From the NCBI GenBank assembly GCA_030323885.1, contig JASIRB010000588.1, positions 127,001 to 191,000 of the forward strand: DNA of 64,000 bases, in the 5' to 3' direction. Under the pieces are notes generated by a model, which had not been told where the DNA came from, did no database searches, and worked only from the letters and a program-made list of their open reading frames with translations. Source of the DNA: Branchipolynoe longqiensis. Taxonomy: Eukaryota > Annelida > Polychaeta > Phyllodocida > Polynoidae. How positions within the stretch are numbered: position 1 is the stretch's first letter; each line of letters opens with the position of its first letter. The position numbers were made by a program, and so were the translations under genes. This document shows, piece after piece, positions 33,950-44,215 of this stretch.

Positions 33950-34206
33950 GACTTGTTGTTACCATTAGACAGTTTGTCGATAGAAAGCCCGAGCCTACAC
34001 TTTTACCGACCCATGGGATTTTTAACCTCCCACACCACATAGACATGGTATGAGAGCAACTGGCCTTTGAATATGCTGTAGATTATACGTAGCAGTGGAA
34101 ATCCAAATTGGCAGAGGTGGAGGCACGGGGAATCGAACCACCAACCTTCAGATTAGGAGTCTGACCTAGAAAAAGTCAGACGATCTAACCACTCCGCTAC
34201 AGAGAA
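33950..34206 (-). mobile_element. SINE-2, copy 2
   Basis: In reverse orientation: gttctctgtagcggagtgg head, then the shared body through ctatcgacaaa. It matches 4848-5154. Confidence 0.75.
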
Positions 34207-34218
34207 CACATATTGAAC

Positions 34219-34536
34219 ATAAAAGTTGCATAGTCCGATGATTTTGAGTTTATCATATTTTAAAAATATATATATTAAGTTGGTCGCTATAATCTACTTT
34301 ACATTAGTTTGAAGCAACTTTGGTTTAAAATTGCTAGCTTTAGAGATATTTGAAGTATAAATATGAAAAATAAAGTTAGTGTGCAGACTGAAATGCTGGA
34401 TATCATAAGGTTGGAACAGTGACAGATTCTATTAAATTAACTTAATATCAGTGTCCAAGTTGGATATGTAGGATAACATCTATGCATGACCTTCGATTTA
34501 GAAAATGTTATGCGTTCATCGCAGTATGTACCTTTA
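34219..34536 (-). mobile_element. TTAA-family MITE, diverged
   Basis: Starts aaaagttgcatagtccgatg and ends ttcatcgcagtatgtaccttt. Confidence 0.65.
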
Positions 34537-34540
34537 GGTT

Positions 34541-35157
34541 TCTACCCACATAAAATCCAAATGGCAACATGAGTGGGATGAAAACATTAATAGACTTAAA
34601 GAAATTGAACCATCTGTGGGAAAACCACCACAGACTCATGTGGGAGGTCGGCAGGACCAAGTGGTCCTTAGCCGCTGCCGTATTGGCCACTCGTGGCTTA
34701 CACATGCTTTTCTGCTCAAGGGGGAACCTCCCCATGAATGTATTGGGTGTCAGTCCCCGCTGATACTCAACCTCATTTTACTAAGTTGTGTTGAATTTTT
34801 GGCCCTGCGCCAACAATTCTACACTGCAGACAGTATGCATGACCTTTTTACTAAAGTAAAACAGGAAAACATTTTAGCCTTTTTGAGGGGAGATAGACTG
34901 CACCACCTCATATAGTTTACTAAATAAATCCTATCAATTATTAATACAACTTTCTTTTTCTATGGGAATTTGTTTCTCCTGACAACAAATATATGATTGT
35001 GAGCTTTCTAATTTAATGAGTGTCTATTGGCACATAATTGATTGTCTGCTTTTACATGTAAAAGTGATGGTTTGAACAAAAAACAAACATTTCTCGCCGT
35101 GAATATGGCCTATGCTGCTGACACGGCGTAAAGCAACCACCAATCAATCAATCAACC
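34541..35157 (+). mobile_element. LINE (Jockey-like), 5'-truncated, intact C-terminal ORF end
   Basis: The frame from 34541 to the stop at 34916 reads WQHEWDENINRLKEIEPSVG, then VVLSRCRIGHSWLTHAFLL, ECIGCQSPL, and FTKVKQENILAFLR. The R-I-G-H-x-x-L-T-H segment and C-x-x-C with downstream I-L-x-x-C form the usual C-terminal zinc-knuckle end of Jockey/CR1-type LINE proteins. A 3' UTR follows and ends in gccgtgaatatggcctatg and an AATC run. This identifies the orphan tail at 1323-1440 as the same family. The RT itself is absent. Confidence 0.75.
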
Positions 35158-35162
35158 TTCAA

Positions 35163-35477
35163 GTTTGTTTGTTTCAGTTTTATGTCCTGGCAACATCTAA
35201 GATCATATCAGGACAGGCACCAACTTGTGACAGTGCACACTCATGGTGACTTTATAGTGCTGCCCAACTTGGAGACCAGGCCGTTCATGCTCCCATTATG
35301 ACATGATTTCCCACTCAGTCACATTATCCTGATACTGAACTAACCAGTCCTTTGCCTATCCTAGTAATACTGAACAGCAGGCTAGGTAGCCACAAGTATA
35401 AATGTTGTAAGTCATTAGTTTGACTCAACCGGGAATTAAACTCCCGATATTATGCACGGGAAGTCTGTGAGGCCGGT
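35163..35477 (-). mobile_element. SINE-1 copy
   Basis: Tail tttgtttgtttcagttttat through cacgggaagtctgtgaggcc; the head tip is decayed. Confidence 0.75.
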
Positions 35478-35832
35478 GTACCTTTGAGTAGAGAAACTGG
35501 ATTCATCAATAGACAGACTAAAGGCTCTTAGAATATTACATATTTTTGTGTGTAAATTCTGCTGAATAAGTTCTATTGTCAGCGCCGAAACACTGGTGTT
35601 GCAGTACTTTTTCAGTTCGGGATTATTGACACAAAAATGGAATTCAGGATTAAATGAGTGACACTGGGGCAACAATGTCCATTGTGGTTTTTGATCGGGC
35701 TTTTTTCGCTTTTTGTGGGTGCGTGTGTATTTTTTGTAGTAGCCTTTTCTGTTTGTGGGGAGGGGTCAGTTGGGGGGGGGGGGGGGATTCTTCTAAGTGC
35801 AGTGTCATAATATGAGAGTAACTAACACATTT
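35478..35832. other. Unassigned, with poly-G tract
   Basis: A G-run lies at about 35773-35787. The open frame on the minus strand at 35436-35675 has no motif I recognise. Confidence 0.4.
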
Positions 35833-35843
35833 TCTACGGTAAA

Positions 35844-36188
35844 AGACCAGACGGGATGGCCGAATGAGTTAGAGCGTCCGTCTCCCATGCTGGTAGATTG
35901 CGGGGTCGTGGGTTCGAACCCTGGTCGAGTCAAACCAATGACATAAAAATTGATACTTCCTAGCCAGGCACTCAGCATTAATAGGATAGGGCAGGGACTG
36001 GTTAGTTCAGTGTCAGGATAATGTGACTGAGTGGGATATAAGGTCATGGTGCCGGCGGCCTAGTTTCCTAGTGGGACAGCACTATAAAGTCGCCATGAGT
36101 GCGCACTGCCACAAGTCGGTACCCATCCTGATATGACCTTAGATGTTGTTAGGACGTAAAACAACAACAAACCAACAACAACAACAAA
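35844..36188 (+). mobile_element. SINE-1 reference copy with target duplication
   Basis: The head gacgggatggccgaatgag, internal A-box- and B-box-like segments (gggttcgaaccc), a body of about 230 bp and an acaacaaacc tail are complete. TCTACGGTAAA at 35833-35843 is repeated at 36189-36199, an 11-bp target duplication expected from LINE-driven insertion. The head looks like a type II tRNA (Leu/Ser). Confidence 0.9.
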
Positions 36189-36189
36189 T

Positions 36190-36441
36190 CTACGGTAAAG
36201 AGAGTTTGGGAATGGGGTGTTATTATGGTATGTCTCTAAACAGGTCTACTGCGCCACATGTTGTGACAGCGAGTAACAAGCTGACAGTGTCTGTCACAAC
36301 GATATAAATAATACCACCCACAGAATCCACGCAGTTCCTTTTTTTTGTTTTGCTATTAGAGAATTATCTACTTTAAGTATACTATAAATGGTTGACAAAC
36401 AATAGGCCCTTATAACCTATTTATTAAATATCTAAATAGTG
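36190..36441. other. No recognised feature
   Basis: Unassigned AT-rich sequence. Confidence 0.4.
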
Positions 36442-36809
36442 TTAAAGCTGCATAGTCCAATGAAACTTGAAAGCATCAAATTTTCAAAACCAAAACAATT
36501 ATCTAGATTGAATTCTACATATCTAACTTGGATACTGATGCACTTACTAAGCATGTGTTGCCACATAGAAGGGAACATGCCTACAGAATCAATTTAATAG
36601 AACCTGTTGCTGCAGAAGCCTATGGTGTCAGTGTTTTGGTGTGCTTCCCAAAATTAAATTTGCATGCTTGCACTTCAAATATTTCCAAAGTTAGCCATTT
36701 AAATAAAGGTTACTGCAAACTATAGAAATGCAGGTTATAAAAATCAATTCAATATATTTATCTCAGAAAAATGACAGAAACACAAAACCATCGGACTATG
36801 CAACTTGAA
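36442..36809 (+). mobile_element. TTAA-family MITE, near full length
   Basis: TTAA then agctgcatagtccaatg at the left and catcggactatgcaact at the right. The 9-bp array starts directly after. Confidence 0.8.
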
Positions 36810-36812
36810 TCA

Positions 36813-37013
36813 GTCACATTACACACATTACACACATTACACACATTACATACGTTACACACATTACACACATTACACACATTACACACATTACACACAT
36901 TACACACGTTACACACGTTACACACATTACACACATTACACACATTACACACATTACATACGTTACACACATTACACACATTACACACATTACACAACAT
37001 TACACACATTACG
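36813..37013. repeat. 9-bp minisatellite TTACACACA, about 22 copies
   Basis: ttacacaca repeats almost perfectly, with the variants ttacatacg and ttacacacg spaced as if blocks were copied together. Open frames on both strands are by-products. Confidence 0.9.
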
Positions 37014-37254
37014 TGTGTGACTATGTACGGGTGCACACACACAGCATCTCACGTTATGTGCAGACGCACACAAGCAAAGGTCAATCATTTAGCAAGTAGA
37101 AGGTCCGCCTGACTCCAGCCTGGCTTTACTCAGTCACCAGCGCCACCATCGAGAACGGACAATTCGCACACTACACGAGGTCACTAGAATCTGAACACTG
37201 CTGAATGCTGTCTCCCCTCTGCATCTGTGTGTAAATACAGATATTATATATATA

Positions 37255-37513
37255 TGAGACTGTCTCAAAAGGTGCTAAGCAATATGGGACAAAACTTTGT
37301 CCATCGTAACGATCAACATACTATCTGCTTATGCATTTGCTCAGGATAAACTGATTTGTTTTTTTACATGGTCTTTCATAATCCCAATAGAATACATATT
37401 GATTTGAAGCAAATGTCTTTGTGTTTTCAGTGTAACCGTTTCTGTGCTATTTTGTGTCAATCATTCCAATGGACAACAAAAAAGAAGAGTTATCACCTTT
37501 TGAGACAGGCTCA
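37255..37513. mobile_element. Tc1/mariner-type MITE, copy 2
   Basis: tgagactgtctcaaaaggtg at the left and caccttttgagacaggctca at the right, flanked by TA. It is the reverse of 9741-9995. Confidence 0.8.
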
Positions 37514-37619
37514 TATATGTGTGTGTATCTGTATCTATGCATATACATTTCTATGTACATGTATATGTATGCATATACATATATACATGCATGTATTCAT
37601 TATCATATTATATATATGC

Positions 37620-37782
37620 ATATGGCCGAATGACTTGAGCGTCGGTCTCCTGCTTTGGTATATCGTGGGATTCGAACCCACCGGTTCAAACCCTGGTCAA
37701 GTCATCAAGAATAACGTCATTGGTTTGACTCGAAGAGGATTCGAATCCCAAGACCTACCAAAACGGGAGACGGACGCTCAAC
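37620..37782. mobile_element. Two SINE-1 heads joined body-to-body
   Basis: A forward head (atggccgaatgacttgagc) and a reversed head (gggagacggacgctcaact) share a short central piece, giving a palindromic dimer without tails. Confidence 0.65.
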
Positions 37783-38464
37783 TCATATGTATATATATAT
37801 GATGTATAAGCATTATGCAAGTATAAAGGCACGAAAGGGATTATATGTTTTTATGTCCGACCTTATTACTGATGGGGTGGCTTACTTGATGTATGCCCCC
37901 CCCCCCTTCCAACCACGTGACTAGTGGCTCCACCGCCGGCACGCTTCTATACTGGATGCTACGTGCCCGAGAATTCTTTCAACCCACTACGTTGTCTTGT
38001 CTTCCTCATTTGTACCGCATTCAGCATTTATATGAATATATCTGTGCTGTATAAGCAATTCTACGAGTATAATTATCAGGGTACCGATTATCTATGAACC
38101 TCAGTTCATATCAACCCTACTCTACACCAACTAATGGCACTCCTCCACTCGTCGACTGGTTAGGCTGTCTGCCTCGCCTGGTCGCGCCACCTGGCTCAGC
38201 CTCACACCTGTACCACCCACTCCAAAATGTATATGCTATATAAGAATTATACGAGTATAATAACCCGTAATTCCATACTCGCTCCTCACACCCCACCCAC
38301 CAGTAATCGGGTGATGGAGCCTCGGGCTAGTCATCTACTGCTCCAACATACTCAACCTCAGCTCCGACGGTGGCGCCACCGCTCGCCTTGCTCATTATCC
38401 TGAATATATATGCATATATATCATGTATTTATACGTACATATGTGAGTATGTATGTATATATAC
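37783..38464. other. Unassigned, CT-rich
   Basis: Repeated words such as gtataagcaattctacgagt/tatataagaattatacgagt hint at a decayed dispersed repeat related to 58038 and 60790. A C-run lies at 37900. No exon is seen. Confidence 0.4.
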
Positions 38465-38640
38465 ACAGTAAAACCTATCTATACCGACCCCTCCACAGAT
38501 CGACCCCACCCCTATATCGATCGCTTTATTTGGGTCCCAACAATATCATTTTAACCATATTCTACCTCCCTAAACCGACCACCTCCCTAAATCGACCACT
38601 CAAAGTCGGTCACTTCACAGACCTCCCCCCGCCTGCAGTA
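38465..38640. mobile_element. pogo-like MITE end, CAGTAAAACC type
   Basis: cagtaaaacctatctatacc then accacctccctaaatcgacc. The opposite end type is at 45412-45536. The right limit is uncertain. Confidence 0.5.
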
Positions 38641-38871
38641 CTGTGTAAACAAGCCCTCCCCCTTAACCTCCGCCCCTCGTGGCTCCGGGCTGGCACCTCC
38701 ATCACGGTGACACGCCCCGCTCTTGTTTATGTTATTCTGGGAAAAGCGTGGACATGCAGACTTTCTCTAAATTGACGTTGATAGGGCAAACCCAGAAACA
38801 CTCCCCACCCCTCCCCACACAACCCATCACCATCCTAGCTACCCCCCAGTGAGCCGACTACTATTCACTAG

Positions 38872-39829
38872 GGGCGTAATCGATTAATCAACTCGGGTCA
38901 CCCGAGCCACTTTTTGGCGCATGCGCACATCCTACAGACTCAGGTCAAATAATCGAATACGCTTCTCCGTGCTTGGGTGGACATTTTGTTGTTGTTGTTA
39001 ATAACCGATAAAACTACAGCAAAATAGGATTCAAAGTATTTTATGATGGCCTAGTTTAGCTATATTTCCATTTCATTAATCTAAGTTATTCTTTAAAAAA
39101 AACATGTATGACTGGTACTGGGGGCTGCTATCCTGCAGGATGGTACCAGCGCAAATGTGACGTCGTCGCTCGTAGCCAACCCCAGCTAGGAGATCGGTTA
39201 CTTGGGTCGGATCGTTTTGCACACGGCACGTGTGTAGTGGTCTGCACTGACCTCTCAGGCAAGTAACCACATAGACAGGTAGGCGTGGGGAGTGTGTTAA
39301 TATCAGGGAGCCTAGGTGGTGTAATGGTTAGCACACTGGCCCGGAATGCAAAGAGATGTGGGTTCGAGTCCCGCTCTAGGCGCAGTATTTCCCATTTTCA
39401 TCACCCCCACGACACTGGTTGCCGTGATCAGGATCCTGTACAAGCTTTGCGCTGTATGGTTGTTGAACCTACCCTGTGTATGTATGTGTTAGTGCATTGC
39501 CTGTGTGTATGTAATTGTAAGCATTACAAGACTTACAATTCCAGGGGGACGAGTGTAGTGGTCTGCACTGACCTCTCAGGCAAGTAACCACATAGACAGG
39601 TAGGCGTGGGGAGTGTGTTAATATCAGGGAGCCTAGGTGGTGTAATGGTTAGCACACTGGCCCGGAATGCAAAGAGATGTGGGTTCGAGTCCCGCTCTAG
39701 GCGCAGTATTTCCCATTTTCATCACCCCCAAGACACGTGTATTTGTCGACTCTACTCGCAGTGTTCGATTTGAAATTCTGACGACTCGGGTGACCCGAGT
39801 CACTCGGGTCGTGTTAATCGATTACGGCC
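38872..39829. mobile_element. Foldback MITE GGGCGTAATCG, copy 2, carrying an insertion
   Basis: The ends match 169-631. The interior is split at 39233-39735 by the TRIM-like element. Removing it and one CGTG gives the same join as copy 1. Confidence 0.75.
39233..39735 (+). mobile_element. 503-bp TRIM-like element with tRNA-like terminal repeats, copy 2
   Basis: Direct repeats at 39233-39414 and 39554-39735 are each 182 bp, start TGTAGTGG, end in ACA and differ at one position. CGTG at 39229-39232 and 39736-39739 is the target duplication, confirmed by the empty site at 534-546. Inside are c-tggttgccgtg (39415 onward, primer-site-like) and agggggacgag (39543-39553, polypurine-like). Each repeat holds a 72-nt tRNA-like segment (39310-39381 and 39631-39702): acceptor ends gcctagg and tctaggc pair, D-arm gtgtaatggttagcac and T-arm gtgggttcgagtcccgc fold, but the anticodon stem does not. 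The 139-bp interior has no coding potential. Confidence 0.8.
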
Positions 39830-39899
39830 TAGGAGTAAAACTAGTACAGCTAGACTAGGCGAACCTGACGCACTCACCTTCCGCCTTAATTGAACATCA

Positions 39900-40647
39900 T
39901 TTGTTTGTTTGTTGTTGTTTTGCGTCCTAGCAACATCTAAGGTCATATCAGGACGGGTACCGACTTGTGAAAGTGTGCACTCATGGCAACTTCATAGTGC
40001 TGCCCCACTGGGAAATCAGGACGCCGTCACCATGATCTGATATCCCACACAGTCACCTTATCCTGATACTGTGCTAACCAGTTCTTGTCTTATCCTAATA
40101 ATGCTGAGCCCCAGGCTAAGTAACGACTAGATAAAAGATTCACCCCATACTTGCAGTACATGGGTGAAAACCAATCCATTAGAAAAACTGGCAAAGAATT
40201 TGGACATGGTGGGGAGATGAATTGAGCAGATAAATTCATAATTTAAGAAGCAAAATATATTCTCCACATACATATTCATGTTTACCCGCTACTTCTGATA
40301 TGAAATATATAATAAAATATGTAGTTTAAGGAACTTTAAAAATAAAGCCGATGGCGTCATCTTGTCTTTGTGCATTCTCGCTCAGTTCACCAACTCTGTG
40401 CCAGTATAACTAGCGATTTGATTCTGGAACCAGGGGTTCCAGTTCCGGTTCCATACTAAAGCAGTTTTCGCCTGTATTTAGTCTATGTTATGGTTCACCC
40501 CTGTACTATAAGTACGTGGTGAATCTTTTATCTAAGTAGCGACACGTATCAATTTTGTAATTCATTGGTTTGACTCGACTGGGATTCGAACTCCCAATCT
40601 TTCGCATGGGAAGCCTGCGCTCTACCGACTTGGTCACCACGTCCGGT
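39900..40647 (-). mobile_element. SINE-1 copy interrupted by a hAT-like MITE
   Basis: The SINE runs 39900-40127 and resumes at 40536-40647 with head end ggtcaccacgtccggt. Confidence 0.85.
40128..40535. mobile_element. hAT-like MITE, copy 2, inside SINE-1
   Basis: The ends tagataaaagattcaccc and gtggtgaatcttttatcta are inverse complements. GTAACGAC (40120-40127) and GTAGCGAC (40536-40543) form an 8-bp target duplication with one change. Confidence 0.85.
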
Positions 40648-40697
40648 CATAATCAGGAAGTGGGTTTTTTCATGTATAGCTTGTAAGTTGTATGGCT

Positions 40698-41209
40698 ATT
40701 ATGCTGCGTTCATACGGTCCTCGTGAATATCGTGAACTTCCCACCTACTGCCGGTGAACATGACCATGTAAACTGAGAGTGTTCATTTAGCAATTCGTGG
40801 TAAACACGTTTCATGCTGGGCGATAATAGAGGCATTGTCAATGGCCGTGAGCAATCTTCATACAGAAAGAGTTAAATATCTCTAAAACCACACCACCTAG
40901 AAACAAATCGCTTGGTACACATATAGAAAACATCTTTACCAAAAAGATTATATCAAATTTATAAAGTTAGGGTTCTTGATTTCTATTAATTTTGAATAAA
41001 ACTAATGTTTTGCACCGTGCGTACCACGGAAACTGGCGGACGGCGGAAACTGCGACACCGCCATTTCTTCACAAGTGGTGAGTACCGAGCCGCTTACAAA
41101 ATCTCCAGTTCACAGGTGGTGTTCACCAGTTGTGAAGTCACTTGAATGCAATTCACAGGTTGTGAAGTGGGAAACACCATATTCACCAGTTCATATGAAC
41201 GCAGCATTA
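40698..41209. mobile_element. Foldback MITE, TGCTGCGTTCATA family
   Basis: attatgctgcgttcatacgg at the left mirrors catatgaacgcagcatta at the right. The interior has repeated ttcacaggt/gtgaac words. Confidence 0.7.
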
Positions 41210-41372
41210 CACAGACAGGATCCGGGTAGGCTACAAAGACACGGTGGGTGACCATGAGGTGAACATAGTCTGCGTGTATATATATGCTCAGCAAGCTCGA
41301 CGTATGAGGTGTGAATGACACTATCTTATTGCGGTGAGTCACGATGATATGCGCAGAGCACATACCTAAAGC

Positions 41373-41600
41373 CCAGTCACAGTACAGCTTGCGACCACTT
41401 TGTGACCACTTTACGACCACCTTGGACCAAAGAACTCACCTCCGTGTGATCTCCTTGTGACCAAAGCAATGGTCGCTGACTTATGTAAGACCGTTTTAGT
41501 CGCAAGGTTTTTAGTGCAGTAGCTGCAACCCCGTTACGACCAAAATGGTTGTGACCACTTTGAGACCACGTTGCGATCATTTTGCGACCTTTTTAGGACC
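41373..41600. mobile_element. MITE with TTGCGAC-type ends, copy 2
   Basis: cagtcacagtacagcttgcg, then several ttgtgaccactttgcgacc-like words, shared with 6648-6843. Confidence 0.5.
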
Positions 41601-41627
41601 ACCCGTATTTTGTGGGCGCAATTTGGT

Positions 41628-41935
41628 CACAAGCAGGTAGTGTGCATGGATGAAAGTGGTCTCCAAGGAAAAAAAGCCGAAAGGCGGATATTCTCCCTTA
41701 GGTTTAGCATTGTCAGGGAATCGCGGAAAATTCCCGGAAGTCGGGTTTCATACATATTGGTATACGCTGATAGTGTGGCGCCGTTTGAACAGCAGCACCA
41801 TGTATCAAGGATGAACGTGGCATTCGACAAAAACTATGTAAATCAGACCGAATTTCCGCGAAAATGCGGATTTCCCCCCCATAGGATTAGCATTGGTTGG
41901 GAATCGTGAACAAATGCATGAAGTCAGGCTTCAAC
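41628..41935. repeat. Diverged dispersed repeat related to 1-168
   Basis: The words atttccgcgaaaatgcgg and aggattagcattg are shared. The interior has two similar halves (41690-41750 and 41850-41930). Confidence 0.4.
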
Positions 41936-41980
41936 TGTCCCTTGTTGTGACTATATTGTCGCTCATGCATAACTTTCTCA

Positions 41981-42110
41981 TTTGGGTTTTATGTTCTACC
42001 AACATCTAAGGTAATATATGAACGGGATTCAAACTAAATTGCTGTCATATATTGTTTGCTGGAGTTTTACATCCTAGTAACATCTAATGAGATCTATGGT
42101 CATATCAGGA
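41981..42110 (-). mobile_element. Two SINE-1 tail fragments
   Basis: Tails start at about 41984 (gttttatgttctaccaac) and 42063 (gagttttacatcctagtaac). Confidence 0.55.
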
Positions 42111-42330
42111 CATATTGGCATTTTGTGAACGTTAATCGGTTAATACCAAAAATCGCAGAAATAGGCGAAATCGCGGAGATCTTTCATCCCACAGTGACTA
42201 TAACCAGGAAGCGCTCCTTCCCACACACCTTGAGCCGAGTGAAAGCGTGTGTGGCTATGCTCTCACTGCACTGCCGTGTCCTGAAGCTTGGATATTTTTG
42301 TAGATTTGTTGAATACATGATATTCACATG

Positions 42331-42672
42331 TATGCGCTGTGGCAATGGTCCCACAACCGTAGTGTTCATCGTCGCCGTCATATGTCACATGTGTTGTGGA
42401 TATTGTGTATTAATATGACTGACTAGTTTGGTACCCTCCTAAAATTTTCAAAAAGGTCCAAACATGAAAATTGTATTTTTCTTGGAAACTCCAATGATCC
42501 AAAAGCAATATACTTTTGGAATTTTCAAAATATCCCAACATTTGACTGACATACGTGCATTCGAAGGTTAGTAATTTCCGTAGCTTTTGTATGCGCTGTG
42601 GCAATGGTCACACAACCGTAGTCTTCGTCATCGCCGTCAGATGTCGCATGCGTTGTGGATATTGTCTATTGT
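42331..42672. repeat. Direct duplication, 259-bp offset
   Basis: tatgcgctgtggcaatggtc and the following 80 bp occur at 42331 and again at 42590. Confidence 0.8.
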
Positions 42673-42852
42673 AAACTAGCTTATCATGTTACTTAGTTTA
42701 CAAAACAAATTATGGATATTATATATGTAATTTATATCGTACATAAATATATTTATGTGACCATAGCCAAAATATGCCCTAACCCCATGTGTTATGTAGG
42801 CCTATATGAATATAATATATTTATATATGTATATATATATACATATATATAT

Positions 42853-43192
42853 ATAGTATAACCCTGTTTAAACCAAGCTTGGTTAAACCAAATGATTGGT
42901 TAATCCAAACTTTTGTCGGCGGCCCGGCAAAATACTACCATTTATCATATAAAAAGGTTGGTTAAACCAAAGTCGGTTAATCCAAATTATCGGTTAATCT
43001 AAACAAAATTGTCAGACCCCAGGCCACTTCCGGTACAGTTAAACCAAACATTCATGTGGTTATAAGGTCATCTGAGACCCCACCAACTCTTTTATATGAT
43101 AAATGGTAGTATGTTGCTGGGCTGCAGAAAAAAAGTGTGGATTAACCGATCATTTGGTTTAACCAAGCTTGGTTTAATGGGGTTATACTGTA
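42853..43192. mobile_element. pogo/Tigger-like foldback MITE, copy 2
   Basis: Long inverted arms (accaagcttggttaaacc; ggtttaaccaagcttggt) extend beyond 90 bp to the ccatttatcatat segment. TA flanks both ends and the tip is ggggttatactg. Confidence 0.75.
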
Positions 43193-43261
43193 TATACATA
43201 AAATACAATAATCAAAGTGTCCACATACATATTATATTACATGTGCAATACACGCTTAGTC

Positions 43262-43712
43262 AAAGTCATAGCCAAAGCTTGGTTAAACCAATGATCGGTT
43301 AAAGTTGCATAGTCCGATGGTTTTGAATTTCTGTATTTTTTCTGAGATAAATATATTCGATCGATCACTAGTATCTACCTTACATTAGTTCAAAATTACT
43401 TTTATTTTAAATGGTAAACTTTTGAGATATTTTGAGTGCAAACATGGAAAATTAGTTTTGGCATGCTTGCCAAAACTCTGACACCATAGATTTCTGCAGT
43501 AACAGGTTCTGTTAAATTGACTCAGTATTGCCTTCTACACAGAAACAAATGCTTAATAAGTGCATCAGTATCTAAGTTAGATATGTAAAATCAAATCTAG
43601 ATAATAGGTTTGGCTTTGAAAATTTGATACTTCATCGGACTATGCAGCTTTAATCCAAACAAATTTCATGGGTCCCTTCAAGTTTGGCTTAACGGGGTTA
43701 TACTGTATATCT
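43262..43712. mobile_element. pogo-like MITE fragment holding a TTAA MITE
   Basis: aaaccaatgatcgg at the left and tccaaacaaatttcatggg to ggggttatactg at the right are separated by the insertion at 43303-43649. Confidence 0.7.
43299..43653 (-). mobile_element. TTAA-family MITE with proven target duplication
   Basis: TTAA at 43299-43302 and 43650-43653. The related sequence at 24010-24013 has one TTAA and no insertion. Confidence 0.9.
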
Positions 43713-44215
43713 ATATATATATATATCCTGGATATCATGAGATCATATGCTCACAATTCTTGTGCCCAGGGAACAGGTCGATGACTAGAGATCGCCTGTC
43801 CTCAGATCACATGCAAACAAGCTATATATATATATATATATTACTTTCCCCTTTCACGTGTAGGTTTCCACTTGTAGGCCAAAAGGTGGATCATCAATGG
43901 TATCGTGTTCTGCTGTTCACCTCGTTTGCTGATACCTCACCCACAGGGCAGTTAACCCCCTCCGTGACCCCCCACCTCGAGCACCGGGAACCCGCACCCC
44001 TACCTTGACCTTGACCTTCCCCTCAAGCCCAGACTCACCCCTACAATTCCACAATCGGGATGGGCCTCAGTTAAATTCGCACCTGGCTGTTGGAGGTAGT
44101 AAGTTAAGCTTTCACCTGAGTCTATTCACCTGACTGATGGACACAGATGTATCTCTGTATATATACACGTTTATAGTTATACACATAAGTATATATACAA
44201 AAATATACACAATTA
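43713..44215. other. No recognised gene
   Basis: AT microsatellites lie at 43708-43728 and 43824-43841. The rest is unassigned. Confidence 0.4.

Noticed and set aside
35850..35925. tRNA-Leu/Ser gene at SINE-1 heads
   Set aside because: The same head occurs in dozens of copies, always followed by the SINE body and flanked by target duplications.
36758..37112. Cys-Asn-Val or Thr-Leu-His repeat proteins
   Set aside because: They are translations of the 9-bp array on each strand.
39631..39702. Functional tRNA gene
   Set aside because: The acceptor, D and T arms pair, but the anticodon stem does not, and the sequence lies within each terminal repeat of a mobile element.
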